This document shows, one piece after another, positions 46,586 to 55,797 of a stretch of DNA of 64,000 nt. A model generated the notes under the pieces. That model did not search any database and was not told the origin of the DNA. It saw nothing but the letters and a program-made list of their open reading frames with translations. Every line of letters starts with the position of its first letter. Within the stretch, counting starts at the first letter, position 1. The stretch is from NCBI RefSeq assembly GCF_025639885.1, contig NZ_CP106738.1:2728001-2792000 (forward strand), read 5' to 3'. Source of the stretch: Roseovarius pelagicus (lineage in GTDB: Bacteria > Pseudomonadota > Alphaproteobacteria > Rhodobacterales > Rhodobacteraceae). A program made the position numbers and the translations under genes.

Positions 46586-47354
46586 ATGAGCGATTTGGTG
46601 AGCAGATACATTCCGGCTCCCGTGCGGCGACAACTTCGACAGGAAGCGTTCTTCGGTTGCGCAAAAGTGTGGCTCTCCAATTCTGGAGTATCACCATATT
46701 GTTCAGTTCGCTGAGCAAGCACACCATCAGCCCGACCATATGATTGCGCTTTGTCCGACTTGCCATCGGAGCCTTGGCAAAATGCGTCGTGAGCGGTGCT
46801 ACGCGCTGAAGGCAAATCCGAGGAACAAACTCGAAGGAAAAATTCGAGGTGAGCTTGGAACTGATGCTAAAACCACCTCATTTCTTGTCGGGTCATGCAC
46901 TTACATAGACACTCCAATTATCTTCTCCTACTATGAAGCGCCGATTATTCGATATTTAATAGAAGACGGGCAGGCCTTACTTGATATTTACATACCAAAA
47001 GAGGACATGTGGCCCGATATTCTAGTTCAGCAGAACGACCTAATAGTTAATTCTGGCGACAAATGGGACATTGACTTTCGGACTAATTTTCTTCGGGTCC
47101 AGAAAACACACGGAAGCACCTATTTTCAAATCGACCTACGAAAAGAAGTGGCTGAAATTGAAGGACAGTTTTCGATAGGTGGGAAACAATTTAAGTTCAA
47201 CCCCACCTCCACTAACCTCGGAGGAGCTACGATTGCGGGGGGCACATTTGTTCGCTGCGGCGGCGGCATTGCTTATGGTGACAACAAGCACAAGCTTCAT
47301 TGGCCCAACTACGGAATGGCGCGCCCAGGAGCGACCTTCGTTCCAATTCAGTGA
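46586..47354 (+). pseudogene. HNH endonuclease-like gene, one-base frameshift
   Basis: From ATG 46586 (MSDLVSRYIPAPVRRQLRQE, FFGCA) the frame stops soon. The +1 frame from about 46667 continues KCGSPILEYHHIVQFAEQ and HMIALCPTCHRSLGKM, completing a zinc-binding HNH motif (CxxC...HH...CPxCH). Removing one A from the AAAA at 46663-46666 restores a single ~255-residue protein. The C-terminal ~150 residues (KWDIDFRTNFLRVQ, GGATIAGGTFVRCGG) are unrecognised. The lower GC than the chromosome and the HNH domain suggest a mobile defence-type gene. Disruption or sequencing error cannot be told apart. Confidence 0.7.
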
Positions 47355-47483
47355 AGCTTCGCATGTTTTCGTGTTACGTTCCAATCCATGACTGCTTCGG
47401 GCTGGAACTGAAGCTATGGAGTGAAACTGGTATACCAGTTTTTTCTATCATTGCTCAGGCAGCGCCGGCTAGCTGAATTATAC

Positions 47484-47906
47484 TTACAAGTCAGGCTGCA
47501 AGAACTCCCTCAGCGCCCGCTCTTGTGCGCGATCGAAGGCGGCCAACGTCGGTGACTTCTCTCCGCGCTGACACAGCAGCACCGCATGCTCCCAGACGAT
47601 TTCCGAACGCAAGTCGTTGAGCCGCCGCTGGTCGCCGTCAGTGGCGACTGAATACGCGTCCGCCATCTTCTGGGCTGCGGCCTCCTGAGCCGCCTTCTGG
47701 CGCTTCAGGAAGGCCGCCATCCTATCGCGCAGCCACTCCGCTTTTTCGGCATCGTTGCGAATCTGTTCGAGGCCATGGGCTAGGATACGATCCTCAACCG
47801 CCCCCGTGATCGTGAGTTCGCGCATCACCAGTCGCGCCACTTCCTTGCGAACGTCGCGCGGTGCGACCTCTGCCGTCGACCACTCGCCGCCGAAATCGCG
47901 GTCCAC
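47484..47906 (-). CDS. Hypothetical protein, probably 5'-truncated
   Basis: A 140-residue helical, charged protein (VRKEVARLVMRELTITGAVE, FLKRQKAAQEAAAQKMADAY, FDRAQERALREFL) likely to form coiled coils. The GTG at 47906 is the only usable start. Protein-like sequence continues upstream (KGPFIDAAIERIV) into the decayed GST gene and meets a stop, so the original 5' part is missing. The family is not recognised. It lies in the island-like stretch. Confidence 0.4.
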   Translation of the reverse strand: MDRDFGGEWSTAEVAPRDVRKEVARLVMRELTITGAVEDRILAHGLEQIRNDAEKAEWLRDRMAAFLKRQKAAQEAAAQKMADAYSVATDGDQRRLNDLRSEIVWEHAVLLCQRGEKSPTLAAFDRAQERALREFLQPDL

Positions 47907-47940
47907 AATCCGCTCAATGGCCGCATCAATGAATGGGCCT

Positions 47941-48207
47941 TTGTACTGCCCAACCTGCTCGCTCTCACCAAATATCGCGGTTGCTTGGATTAATGCGCCG
48001 ATTGAAATTTACACGATGGCCTAGGGTGATCACAAAAAAGATAACTATCTCGCTACCAATCCGAAGGGAAAGGTGCCCGCCCTGAAGTTTGAGGGCGGCG
48101 ACGTACTGACTGAGGTGGCGGCAATCTTGGTTTGGCCGGGCGCGAAACACGGCTCTGAAGGGTATACCCGCAATACACGCGCGGTGGCGGAAAAGGCCGG
48201 AAACTGA
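47941..48207 (+). pseudogene. Glutathione S-transferase N-terminal remnant
   Basis: Reading from 47941 gives LYCPTCSLSPNIAVAWINAP, a GST-like first strand and helix. An in-frame TAG follows at 48022, then GDHKKDNYLATNPKGKVPAL and LTEVAAIL, the family's conserved thioredoxin-fold core with the cis-proline. No start codon, an internal stop and a degenerate end mean it is not functional. It faces the LysR gene that follows. Confidence 0.65.
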
Positions 48208-48299
48208 GGTCGCGCTGCACGGGAATGCGAGATAGGGGAACCGGGTGTTGCCCGTCGTGTCCGACGCGGTGGAATGCACCGCTTGTCAGCGCGCCATTG

Positions 48300-49199
48300 T
48301 CAAAGTGCGCATGTTTCTTTCACATGGGTTTCGAAGAAATCAGAGAATGCCGCCACCCGCAGCGGCAGTCGGTCATAGGGCGGATAGTAGAGCGTCAACC
48401 AGATTTCGGATACCATCCAGTCAGGCAGAATTTCAATCAACTGCCCAGATGCCAGACTATCAGACACAATGAATCTGGGCATCAGCGCGATGCCTTCGCC
48501 ATTTAGCGCCAGCTTTGCCAGCAGATCGCCGTTGTTTACGCTGATGGTTCCCTCGACCTTGTGACTGCGGTGGGTCGCGCCTTTGGACAACTCCCAAAGT
48601 TCTTGCCGGGCGTCTTGCTCGTAACTAAGGCAGGCAAAACCCGCGAGATCGTCGGGGGTTTTTGGTAGTCCCTTTGCTGCAACGTAGTCAGCCGACGCCA
48701 CCAGAACCCGCGGCACCTTGCAGATTTTGCGCCAGATGGTGGACTTGTCGGTGGGCGGTCCTGACACCCGGATGGCCAGATCGTAATCCTCTTCGACAAT
48801 ATCGACGAAACTGTCTGACAGGTTCACCGCGACATGGGTCTGAGGATGCAGCGTTGCGAATTGCGACAGAACAGTGGGGAGCACTTCTAACCCCAGCGAC
48901 ATGGGCGCAGAGATGCGGATGCGACCTGCAGTCATGCCCTGCGCCTCGCGCGTTTCTTCGACCGCGCGTGCCAGCCCCTGTGCAAGCGGTGCCACTCGCG
49001 CGGCATAAAGGGCCCCGGCAGAGGTCATGGATACGCGCCGGGTCGTGCGCACCAAAAGCTGCAAGCTCAGTTTGTCCTCAAGAGCTGCAATCGTGCGCGT
49101 GACTGCGGCAGGCGTCATGCCAAGCCGCCTTGCAGCCCCAGAGAAACTTTCCAGTTCGGCCACAGCGAGAAAGACGCGAATAGACTCAAGTTCACCCAT
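48300..49199 (-). CDS. LysR-family transcriptional regulator
   Basis: A 299-residue regulator. The winged HTH is N-terminal (FSGAARRLGMTPAAVTRTIA, about 17-37), followed by a periplasmic-binding-like effector domain. The ATG at 49199 matches the family start (MGELESIRVFLAVAE); the frame runs 76 codons further upstream without support. It is divergent from the quinone-detoxification cluster, 112 bp away, and is its likely regulator, perhaps sensing quinones or catechols. That role is inferred from position. Confidence 0.88.
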   Translation of the reverse strand: MGELESIRVFLAVAELESFSGAARRLGMTPAAVTRTIAALEDKLSLQLLVRTTRRVSMTSAGALYAARVAPLAQGLARAVEETREAQGMTAGRIRISAPMSLGLEVLPTVLSQFATLHPQTHVAVNLSDSFVDIVEEDYDLAIRVSGPPTDKSTIWRKICKVPRVLVASADYVAAKGLPKTPDDLAGFACLSYEQDARQELWELSKGATHRSHKVEGTISVNNGDLLAKLALNGEGIALMPRFIVSDSLASGQLIEILPDWMVSEIWLTLYYPPYDRLPLRVAAFSDFFETHVKETCAL

Positions 49200-49311
49200 T
49201 TTGCCATTATTACACTTAGCGCAATAATCAATGCAATATAATGCCTGTTCTGATAAATGATTGGGTGCCTTACGTTGATGGTCAAGCGAGATCAGAAACA
49301 AGGAACCCGTC

Positions 49312-50244
49312 ATGCTCACCCAGATCAAAGGCCTGCACCACGTCACGTCGATGGCGTCGGATGCGCAAGAAAATAACGCTTTCTTCACAAAAGTGCTTGG
49401 GATGAGGCGGGTCAAGAAGACAGTCAACTTTGATGCGCCGGACGTCTATCATCTGTATTACGGTGATACGATCGGCACGCCGGGTTCCGTTATGACCTAT
49501 TTCCCGTTCCCGAACATCGTGAAGGGTCGGCGCGGCACAGGCGAGGTGTCGGAGACGGCATTTGCGGTTCCCGAACACACGCTTGAGTACTGGCGCGATC
49601 GCCTCTCTTCCGCGGGTGTCAATGCAATTGAAAACGTAGAGCATTTTGGTGAGAAGCGCCTTCGCTTTGCAGGTCCCGATGGTGATGGCTTCGCCTTGGT
49701 CGAAGTCGCCGGTGATCCACGCGCACCATATGCAGATGGCCCGGTTCCAGCTGATAAAGGTATCCACGGCTTTCGCGGCGTAACAATGCGTCTCCGCGAT
49801 GGGGCGGCCACAGCCAAGCTACTTACGTTTATGGGATATCGAGAGATCGACCGGCAAGGTCCGCTGATCCGTATGAGACTAGAGAACGGCAACGGTGCTG
49901 ACATCATAGATATCGAAGTGCTGCCCGACGCCCAACAGGCCCATGAGGGCGCGGGATCGGTCCACCATGTCGCCTTTGCAGTTGAGAACCGTGAGGTGCA
50001 AGCCGAGGTGCGTAAGGCCCTACTGGCGGCGGGCGCGCATGTCACCCCTGTCATTGATCGCGACTACTTCTGGGCGATTTATTTTCGCACCCCCGGTGGT
50101 GTTCTCTTCGAGATCGCAACGAATGAGCCGGGCTTTGACCGCGACGAGGAAGCGGCGCATCTCGGCGAGGCTTTGAAATTGCCCGATCAGCACGCACACC
50201 TGCGGCCCCGTTTGGAAGAGGCACTGCCTGTGATTGCCGATTGA
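49312..50244 (+). CDS. Ring-cleaving dioxygenase, glyoxalase family (MhqO-like), copy 1
   Basis: A 310-residue vicinal-oxygen-chelate protein with two glyoxalase repeats. Metal ligands are expected at H in KGLHHVTSMAS, H in SVHHVAFAVEN and E in VLFEIATNEPGF. It resembles Bacillus MhqO/MhqA, thought to open hydroquinone rings. It is the first gene of a cluster with a quinone reductase, a pirin, a second such dioxygenase and a carboxylesterase. The actual substrate is not known. It is a paralogue of the protein at 51942-52898. Confidence 0.87.
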   Translation: MLTQIKGLHHVTSMASDAQENNAFFTKVLGMRRVKKTVNFDAPDVYHLYYGDTIGTPGSVMTYFPFPNIVKGRRGTGEVSETAFAVPEHTLEYWRDRLSSAGVNAIENVEHFGEKRLRFAGPDGDGFALVEVAGDPRAPYADGPVPADKGIHGFRGVTMRLRDGAATAKLLTFMGYREIDRQGPLIRMRLENGNGADIIDIEVLPDAQQAHEGAGSVHHVAFAVENREVQAEVRKALLAAGAHVTPVIDRDYFWAIYFRTPGGVLFEIATNEPGFDRDEEAAHLGEALKLPDQHAHLRPRLEEALPVIAD

Positions 50245-50295
50245 ACCAAATACACCAGTTAATCGTTAACCACCCAACTGACAGGAGAATGAAAA

Positions 50296-50889
<594 letters not shown>

Positions 50890-50950
50890 GATGCTTTACT
50901 GAGATGCGTCACAGCGGTGCGCGCAGTTACCCAAGAAAGGAGACACTGAC

Positions 50951-51913
50951 ATGAGCTATTCCCCTTGCCCCGATCCCGTTCTCGGAGACGCAGATGGCGT
51001 CAACGCCATCGAAACTTTGATCGTGCCACGCGCTGTCGATCTGGGCGAAATGGAGGTTCGCCGTGCCTTGCCCTCCACCAAGCGCCAGATGGTCGGGCCG
51101 TTCATCTTTTTCGATCAGATGGGTCCTGCAGAATTTCTGACTGATCAAGGCATCGACGTGCGCCCGCATCCCCACATCAACCTTGCTACGCTCACCTATC
51201 TTTTCGAGGGCGAGATCCTGCACCGGGACTCGCTTGGAACCGAGCAGACAATTAAGCCCGGCGCAGTCAACTGGATGCGGGCAGGCAAAGGCATTGTCCA
51301 TTCCGAACGCACTTCGGAAGAAAGGAAAAAGCACGGGCAAAAGCTGTTCGGATTGCAGACTTGGATGGCCCTTCCGGAAGCTCAGGAGGAATCCGCGCCA
51401 GAGTTCATCCATTACGGATCGGACGACCTGCCGCTGTTTGACAGCGAGGGTATCAAGGCTCGTATCATCGCCGGTGAAGCGTTCGGAAAGAAATCAAACC
51501 TGAGAACAGCTTCGGAAACCCTCTACAGCGATGTCGAGCTGCAGGCTGGGCGCAGCATGCCGATCGACGCCACTTACGAGGAACGTGCACTTTATACGAT
51601 CTCGGGAGAGATCGAGATCGCCGGTGACCACTTCGAAAAGGGCCAGCTTCTGGTGCTGCGTCCCGGCGATCCGATCACTGTGAGCGCCAAGTCGACAGCA
51701 CGGTTCATGATCTTTGGCGGCGCGCCGATGGAGGGACCGCGCTATATCTGGTGGAACTTCGTGTCCTCGCGTCCCGAACGCATAGAGGCCGCGAAAGAAG
51801 AATGGGCCAAGGGCCGTTTTGACACGGTGCCGGGGGACGAAGCCGATTTCATTCCGCTGCCCGAAGACATCGGCAAACCGCGCCGCGCTGAGGGCGGTGT
51901 TCACTATCCATGA
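50951..51913 (+). CDS. Pirin-family bicupin
   Basis: A 320-residue bicupin of the pirin family. Metal-binding histidines in the N-terminal cupin are RPHPHINLATLTYLFEG with H in IVHSERTSEE, and the glutamate is nearby. Bacterial pirins such as YhhW are quercetin 2,3-dioxygenases in vitro. The context suggests dioxygenase action on an aromatic or quinone, or a sensor role. AAGGAGACACTGAC precedes the ATG. The next gene starts 28 bp after. Confidence 0.9.
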   Translation: MSYSPCPDPVLGDADGVNAIETLIVPRAVDLGEMEVRRALPSTKRQMVGPFIFFDQMGPAEFLTDQGIDVRPHPHINLATLTYLFEGEILHRDSLGTEQTIKPGAVNWMRAGKGIVHSERTSEERKKHGQKLFGLQTWMALPEAQEESAPEFIHYGSDDLPLFDSEGIKARIIAGEAFGKKSNLRTASETLYSDVELQAGRSMPIDATYEERALYTISGEIEIAGDHFEKGQLLVLRPGDPITVSAKSTARFMIFGGAPMEGPRYIWWNFVSSRPERIEAAKEEWAKGRFDTVPGDEADFIPLPEDIGKPRRAEGGVHYP

Positions 51914-51941
51914 AAATCTCTGGACAGGAAAGGACGCGCCC

Positions 51942-52898
51942 ATGACTCAGAACATCCCTGGCCTTCACCACGTCACTGCAATCTCTGGCCCGCCGCAGGG
52001 TAACGTCGATTTCTACGTCGGCACCTTGCTGCAGCGGCTGGTCAAACAGACGGTCAATTTCGACGATCCCGGCACCTATCACCTCTATTATGGCAACCAG
52101 CGGGCCGAGCCGGGCTCCATCCTGACGTTCTTCCCGTTCGTTGATGCCGGTCCCGGACGAGCGGGGCCGGGCATGGCCAGTGCGGTAGCTTATGCCGTGC
52201 CCAAAGACGGGTTGAATGCCTGGATGATGGCGATGGCTGGCGCGGCTGTCGATTTCGACGGCCCGTTTGAGCGGTTTGGAGAGCAGATGATCGCTCTGAC
52301 GGATCCTGACGGGCTTCGGATTGAACTGATAGAAACGGATCGCGGCACCGGTGCCGTTGCCGTCACCGACGCTGCGCCGGTCGATGACGGTTTTCATTCC
52401 GTCACCCTATGGCTGGATAATCCCGACCGCACCGCCCGTCTGCTGACGGATGTGTTCGGCTACAGCAGCACGGGTGAGGCATCGGACGGCGGGGAGAAGC
52501 GGTATCGCTTTCTGGCGGAGGGGCATGGGCCCGGTTCAGTCATAGATCTGATCACATCCGATGCAGCGTCCATCGGCAGACAGGGCGCCGGTTCAATCCA
52601 TCATGTCGCATTTCGTGCGGAAAATGACGATGTCCAGATGGCATGGCAGGAAACCCTGCGCAGCCAAGGATACGATGTGACACCGCAGATTGACCGGCAA
52701 TATTTCAACGCGATCTATTTCCGCGAACCCGGTGGCGTGCTGTTCGAGATTGCGACCGATCCGCCCGGCTTTGCTACGGATGAGCCGATGGAAACGCTGG
52801 GGCAAGAATTGAAGTTGCCAGCGCAATACGAAAGCCAGCGCGACAGGATCGAACGCATTCTGCCATCCATCACCATCCCAAAAAGGAAAGCGATATGA
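51942..52898 (+). CDS. Ring-cleaving dioxygenase, glyoxalase family (MhqO-like), copy 2
   Basis: A 318-residue paralogue of the first dioxygenase in this cluster. Two VOC repeats carry HHVTAISGPPQ and SIHHVAFRAENDD, and C-terminal VLFEIATDPPGF. The start ATG at 51942 has AAAGGA upstream; the frame also runs back into the pirin gene without support. It overlaps the following carboxylesterase by four bases. Two divergent copies in one operon may differ in substrate or form a pair. Confidence 0.88.
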   Translation: MTQNIPGLHHVTAISGPPQGNVDFYVGTLLQRLVKQTVNFDDPGTYHLYYGNQRAEPGSILTFFPFVDAGPGRAGPGMASAVAYAVPKDGLNAWMMAMAGAAVDFDGPFERFGEQMIALTDPDGLRIELIETDRGTGAVAVTDAAPVDDGFHSVTLWLDNPDRTARLLTDVFGYSSTGEASDGGEKRYRFLAEGHGPGSVIDLITSDAASIGRQGAGSIHHVAFRAENDDVQMAWQETLRSQGYDVTPQIDRQYFNAIYFREPGGVLFEIATDPPGFATDEPMETLGQELKLPAQYESQRDRIERILPSITIPKRKAI

Positions 52899-53569
52899 CC
52901 AGTGATCCACACGGCCACGGGCGTGTTGTTTCTGGTGGTCCGCCACTGTCCCGCGCACGACTGGCGATGATCATGCTGCACGGACGCGGCGGGACACCCG
53001 AAGATATTCTGGGACTTGCCCATCATCTGGGATTGCCTGATATCGCCGTGCGCGCGCCCGAGGCAGCAGGCAATTCGTGGTGGCCCGACAGTTTTCTGGC
53101 GCCCTTGGCCAACAACGAACCGGGGCTGTCTTCGGCATTGGCCGTGATCGGGAAAATCTCAGAGGAACTCGCGCAGGACGGTTTTGGTCCGGAGCGCACG
53201 GTCGTTCTGGGATTTAGCCAAGGTGCCTGTTTGGCGCTGGAATATGCCGCGCGTGCCGGAACGCCCTTTGCCTGCGTGGCTGGCCTATCAGGGGGGCTTG
53301 TCGGGACCAAGGACGGGCGTGGCGATCGACAGCAATCGCTCTACGATCAAGTGGAGAAAGAATTCAGATACGAGGGCCAAATGGATGGAACGCCCGTCCT
53401 AATGGGGTGTCACGAGCGAGATCCGCACATTCCCTTGGCCCGTGTAAAAGCATCCGAGAAAGTGTTCCGCGATCTGGGCGCAACGGTTACCACGCAAATC
53501 TATCTCGGGACGGGCCACGGTATCGTCGAAGACGAAATCAAAGCGCTGCGGAGCATCCTGAATAAATGA
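52895..53569 (+). CDS. Carboxylesterase/phospholipase, MhqD-like alpha/beta hydrolase
   Basis: A 224-residue serine hydrolase. The nucleophile elbow is GFSQGACLALEYA (S about 108), the acid lies in GCHERDPHIPL and the histidine in LGTGHGIVEDE; the oxyanion region is MLHGRGG. It resembles Bacillus MhqD, co-induced with quinone-detoxifying dioxygenases. It is translationally coupled to the second dioxygenase by an ATGA overlap. It is the last intact gene of the cluster before an IS scar. Confidence 0.88.
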   Translation: MTSDPHGHGRVVSGGPPLSRARLAMIMLHGRGGTPEDILGLAHHLGLPDIAVRAPEAAGNSWWPDSFLAPLANNEPGLSSALAVIGKISEELAQDGFGPERTVVLGFSQGACLALEYAARAGTPFACVAGLSGGLVGTKDGRGDRQQSLYDQVEKEFRYEGQMDGTPVLMGCHERDPHIPLARVKASEKVFRDLGATVTTQIYLGTGHGIVEDEIKALRSILNK

Positions 53570-53604
53570 ACAACTTCGATCAGGAAAATTCGCGGGTCCT
53601 GAGC

Positions 53605-53862
53605 CTAGTCCTCTGTCACGCTGACTGCGATTGTATCGACCGCCCGCAGTGACAACGCGGCGATGGTCAGGCTTGGATTCGTCGTGGCAGACGTGGGAAA
53701 CGTGCCGGATCCCAACAGAAACAGGTTGCGATGATCAAAACCGCGCAGATCGGCATCCACTACTTTACCTGTGGCAGTCCCAGTGCTGCCGTCGGCGCGA
53801 CCGAAATCAACCGAAGCAATTTGGCCGTCTTCGCCAAGGTTGAGCGGTGTCGCGGGGGCTGA
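53605..53862 (-). pseudogene. GMC oxidoreductase C-terminal fragment
   Basis: About 85 residues remain (DGQIASVDFGRADG, then DLRGFDHRNLFLLGSGTFPT and NPSLTIAALSLRAVD), the C-terminal FAD-binding signature of glucose-methanol-choline oxidoreductases. The N-terminal ~450 residues are missing. The fragment begins exactly where IS3 sequence starts, so insertion and deletion likely truncated it. Confidence 0.75.
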
Positions 53863-54170
53863 CGGCTGAAAGCGCTCGAGGCCGAGAACGCCAAGCTGAA
53901 AAAGATGCTGGCGGAACACATGCTCGACGTAACCACGCGGAAGGAAATGCTGGGAGAAAGCTTTTGAAGCTCGGTGCGAGGCGGAGAGCCGTGGACTGGG
54001 CTATGACAGAGATGAACAACAAACAGCGGCAGCCCTGTGCCCTGGCCGGGATCGATCCGCGCGTCTACAGGCGGCGACCAACCCGGTCCTCGGACACGGA
54101 GTTGCGAACAAGTCTGAAGGAGCTGTCCGGTGAATGGCGGCGGTTGAGCAGAAACGGCGGTGACTGCGTA
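53863..54170 (+). mobile_element. IS3-family insertion sequence remnant
   Basis: The end of orfA reads RLKALEAENAKLKKMLAEHM (53863-53967, then stop). The start of orfB reads KLGARRRAVDWAMTEMNNKQ, then PRVYRRRPTRSSDTELR and ELSGEWRRL, after which the catalytic DDE core is absent. Both are typical of IS3 elements with a frameshifted OrfAB. No inverted repeats were identified. It is inactive. Confidence 0.75.
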
Positions 54171-54197
54171 CGTCATGGTGAAAACACTGTTGGGTTA

Positions 54198-54232
54198 GAC
54201 CTGTCAGCAAGTGCCGACAGGTCAGGTTTTTT
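54198..54232 (+). terminator. Intrinsic terminator-like hairpin
   Basis: GACCTGTC (54198-54205) pairs with GACAGGTC (54216-54223), followed by AGG and a T6 run reaching the end of the SnoaL-like gene. It would stop plus-strand readthrough from the IS remnant. Confidence 0.65.
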
Positions 54233-54701
54233 ACTTGCCCGACAGCTGTTGTAGCGCGCCGGCCCAGTCTTCTACATGCCACGTTTGGGTAATCACGCCG
54301 TCTTCGATTTCGTGGATGTCGATGGTCATAATGTCAAAGCTGCGGCCTTGGCCATCGACGCCGAAAAGCGGCCCGATCGGCGTGCCTGTGGCGCGACTGC
54401 GGACGGTGACGAAATTGCCGTCCTGATGCATCGTCTGAATGTCCCAGTCGAGATCGGGGATAAGCTGGCCGAAGCCGCCCATCTGACCAAGGAAAGCCTC
54501 GCGCGATTTGGTGGCGCCTGAATAGTCACCGACGCTGACCCAACCGTCGGATGTGGCCTCCTGAAAGGCGGCAATATGCTCTTGTGAGCCGGGGTTGCTG
54601 AGCAGGTCGTAGAAGGCCTGAACGGTGGTGGTATCGTTTGCAAATGCGCCACTGGCAAGCGAGGCGAAGGCTGCGGCTGTGGTGAGTGTCTTGAAGGTCA
54701 T
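54231..54701 (-). CDS. Secreted SnoaL-like polyketide-cyclase/ester-cyclase protein
   Basis: A 156-residue protein with a signal peptide (MTFKTLTTAAAFASLASGAF, cleaved near 22). A SnoaL/NTF2-like fold follows (VQAFYDLLSNPGSQ, DIMTIDIHEIEDGVITQTWH), ending in the family's conserved WHVEDW. Such proteins bind or cyclise small hydrophobic molecules; activity is unknown. The ATG at 54701 has GGAG six bases upstream. It is divergent from the LysR gene, its probable regulator. Confidence 0.85.
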   Translation of the reverse strand: MTFKTLTTAAAFASLASGAFANDTTTVQAFYDLLSNPGSQEHIAAFQEATSDGWVSVGDYSGATKSREAFLGQMGGFGQLIPDLDWDIQTMHQDGNFVTVRSRATGTPIGPLFGVDGQGRSFDIMTIDIHEIEDGVITQTWHVEDWAGALQQLSGK

Positions 54702-54843
54702 GGGTATCTCCGGATGTGAATGTTTTGGTTTGGTTGGCACGACCGATGGTCAGATGTTTGGCCGTCTGCGGAAACAGATAGACCAATGGATCCTTTTCGA
54801 TTATCCGTTAATTGCTGGAATCATTATTCTATAAAATACAAAG

Positions 54844-55737
54844 ATGATTGATGACTATCGCGGGCTTGCCGTGTTCGTTGCTATTGCAGATGCAGGCAGT
54901 CTGACCGCTGCAGGCAAGCGGCTGAAGCTTTCAACTTCGGTGGTCAGCCATCACCTGTCGCGATTGGAAGACAAGCTGGGTGCTACCTTGTTCTTCCGTT
55001 CGACCCGGTCGATGTCGCTAACACCAGAGGGTCATGCTGCGCTTGATCCGGCCCGTCGGATGATGGCCGCTGGCGAAGAGGCGCTGAGCCTCATCAGCGC
55101 GGGCAATGAAGAACCGGTCGGCACTTTGCACGTCACCATGCCAGCTTGGGGTGAACAACTGAGCCTGCGTCAGGCGCTTTGGGCTTTTGCCAAGGCGCAC
55201 CCGTTGGTCTCGATAACGCTCCACAGCAGCGACGTGCCCGCCGACCTTGTGAAAGGCGGTTTCGACCTCGCTATCCGGTTGGGGACGCTGGCCGACAGCA
55301 GCCTGAAAAGTCGCCGTCTTGGTCACTTTGAGACCGTACTGGTGGCGGCACCTGATTATCTGGACAAGCGTCCTGCAATTCTTTCTCTACGGGACCTTGT
55401 CGCCTGCGATTTTGTGGGTGTCTCGATGCTGCCGGGAACGATGCTGCTTCAGCAAGATGGCAGGGTTATCGCCATCGAGCCCGAGCACATCCGGCTTGAG
55501 GTCGATACCATCGCGTCGGCCAGATCGGCCGTCCTCGCCGGGCTTGGCATCCGGCATCTGCCGCTGGGAGAGGTCGCAGAAGACATTGCGGAGGGGCGTC
55601 TGATCCGGATTTTGCCCGACTGGTCTATGCCCGAACTTGGTGTTTTTGCTGTCTGGCCTGATAGCGGTCCGCAAAAGGCGCTGACCCGGCGATTGATCGA
55701 TTTTCTGGTAGAAGAAAAGGCCGCGCTCATGCCGTGA
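54844..55737 (+). CDS. LysR-family transcriptional regulator
   Basis: A 297-residue regulator of the AaeR/DmlR-like LysR group. The HTH is GSLTAAGKRLKLSTSVVSHH (about 17-36) and the effector domain follows (about 90-290). It is divergent from the SnoaL-like gene across 142 bp of AT-rich DNA and upstream of a convergent SDR gene. The effector is unknown; control of the divergent gene is a positional inference. Confidence 0.9.
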   Translation: MIDDYRGLAVFVAIADAGSLTAAGKRLKLSTSVVSHHLSRLEDKLGATLFFRSTRSMSLTPEGHAALDPARRMMAAGEEALSLISAGNEEPVGTLHVTMPAWGEQLSLRQALWAFAKAHPLVSITLHSSDVPADLVKGGFDLAIRLGTLADSSLKSRRLGHFETVLVAAPDYLDKRPAILSLRDLVACDFVGVSMLPGTMLLQQDGRVIAIEPEHIRLEVDTIASARSAVLAGLGIRHLPLGEVAEDIAEGRLIRILPDWSMPELGVFAVWPDSGPQKALTRRLIDFLVEEKAALMP

Positions 55738-55797
55738 GCGCTGCGCCAATCGCCGGACATGACTTGAAATGCGCGGCTTCGACAGACTAGGCGAAAT

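Noticed and set aside
45178..48300. Attachment-site duplication of the tRNA-Ser 3' end, or an integrase gene
   Set aside because: By eye I found no second copy of the T-arm/acceptor sequence and no tyrosine recombinase motifs, so an integrated element is only suggested by context.
53566..53652. Short frame coupled to the carboxylesterase stop (MNNFDQENSRVL, 27 codons)
   Set aside because: No recognisable protein; it overlaps the GMC fragment and may be a truncated gene start at most.
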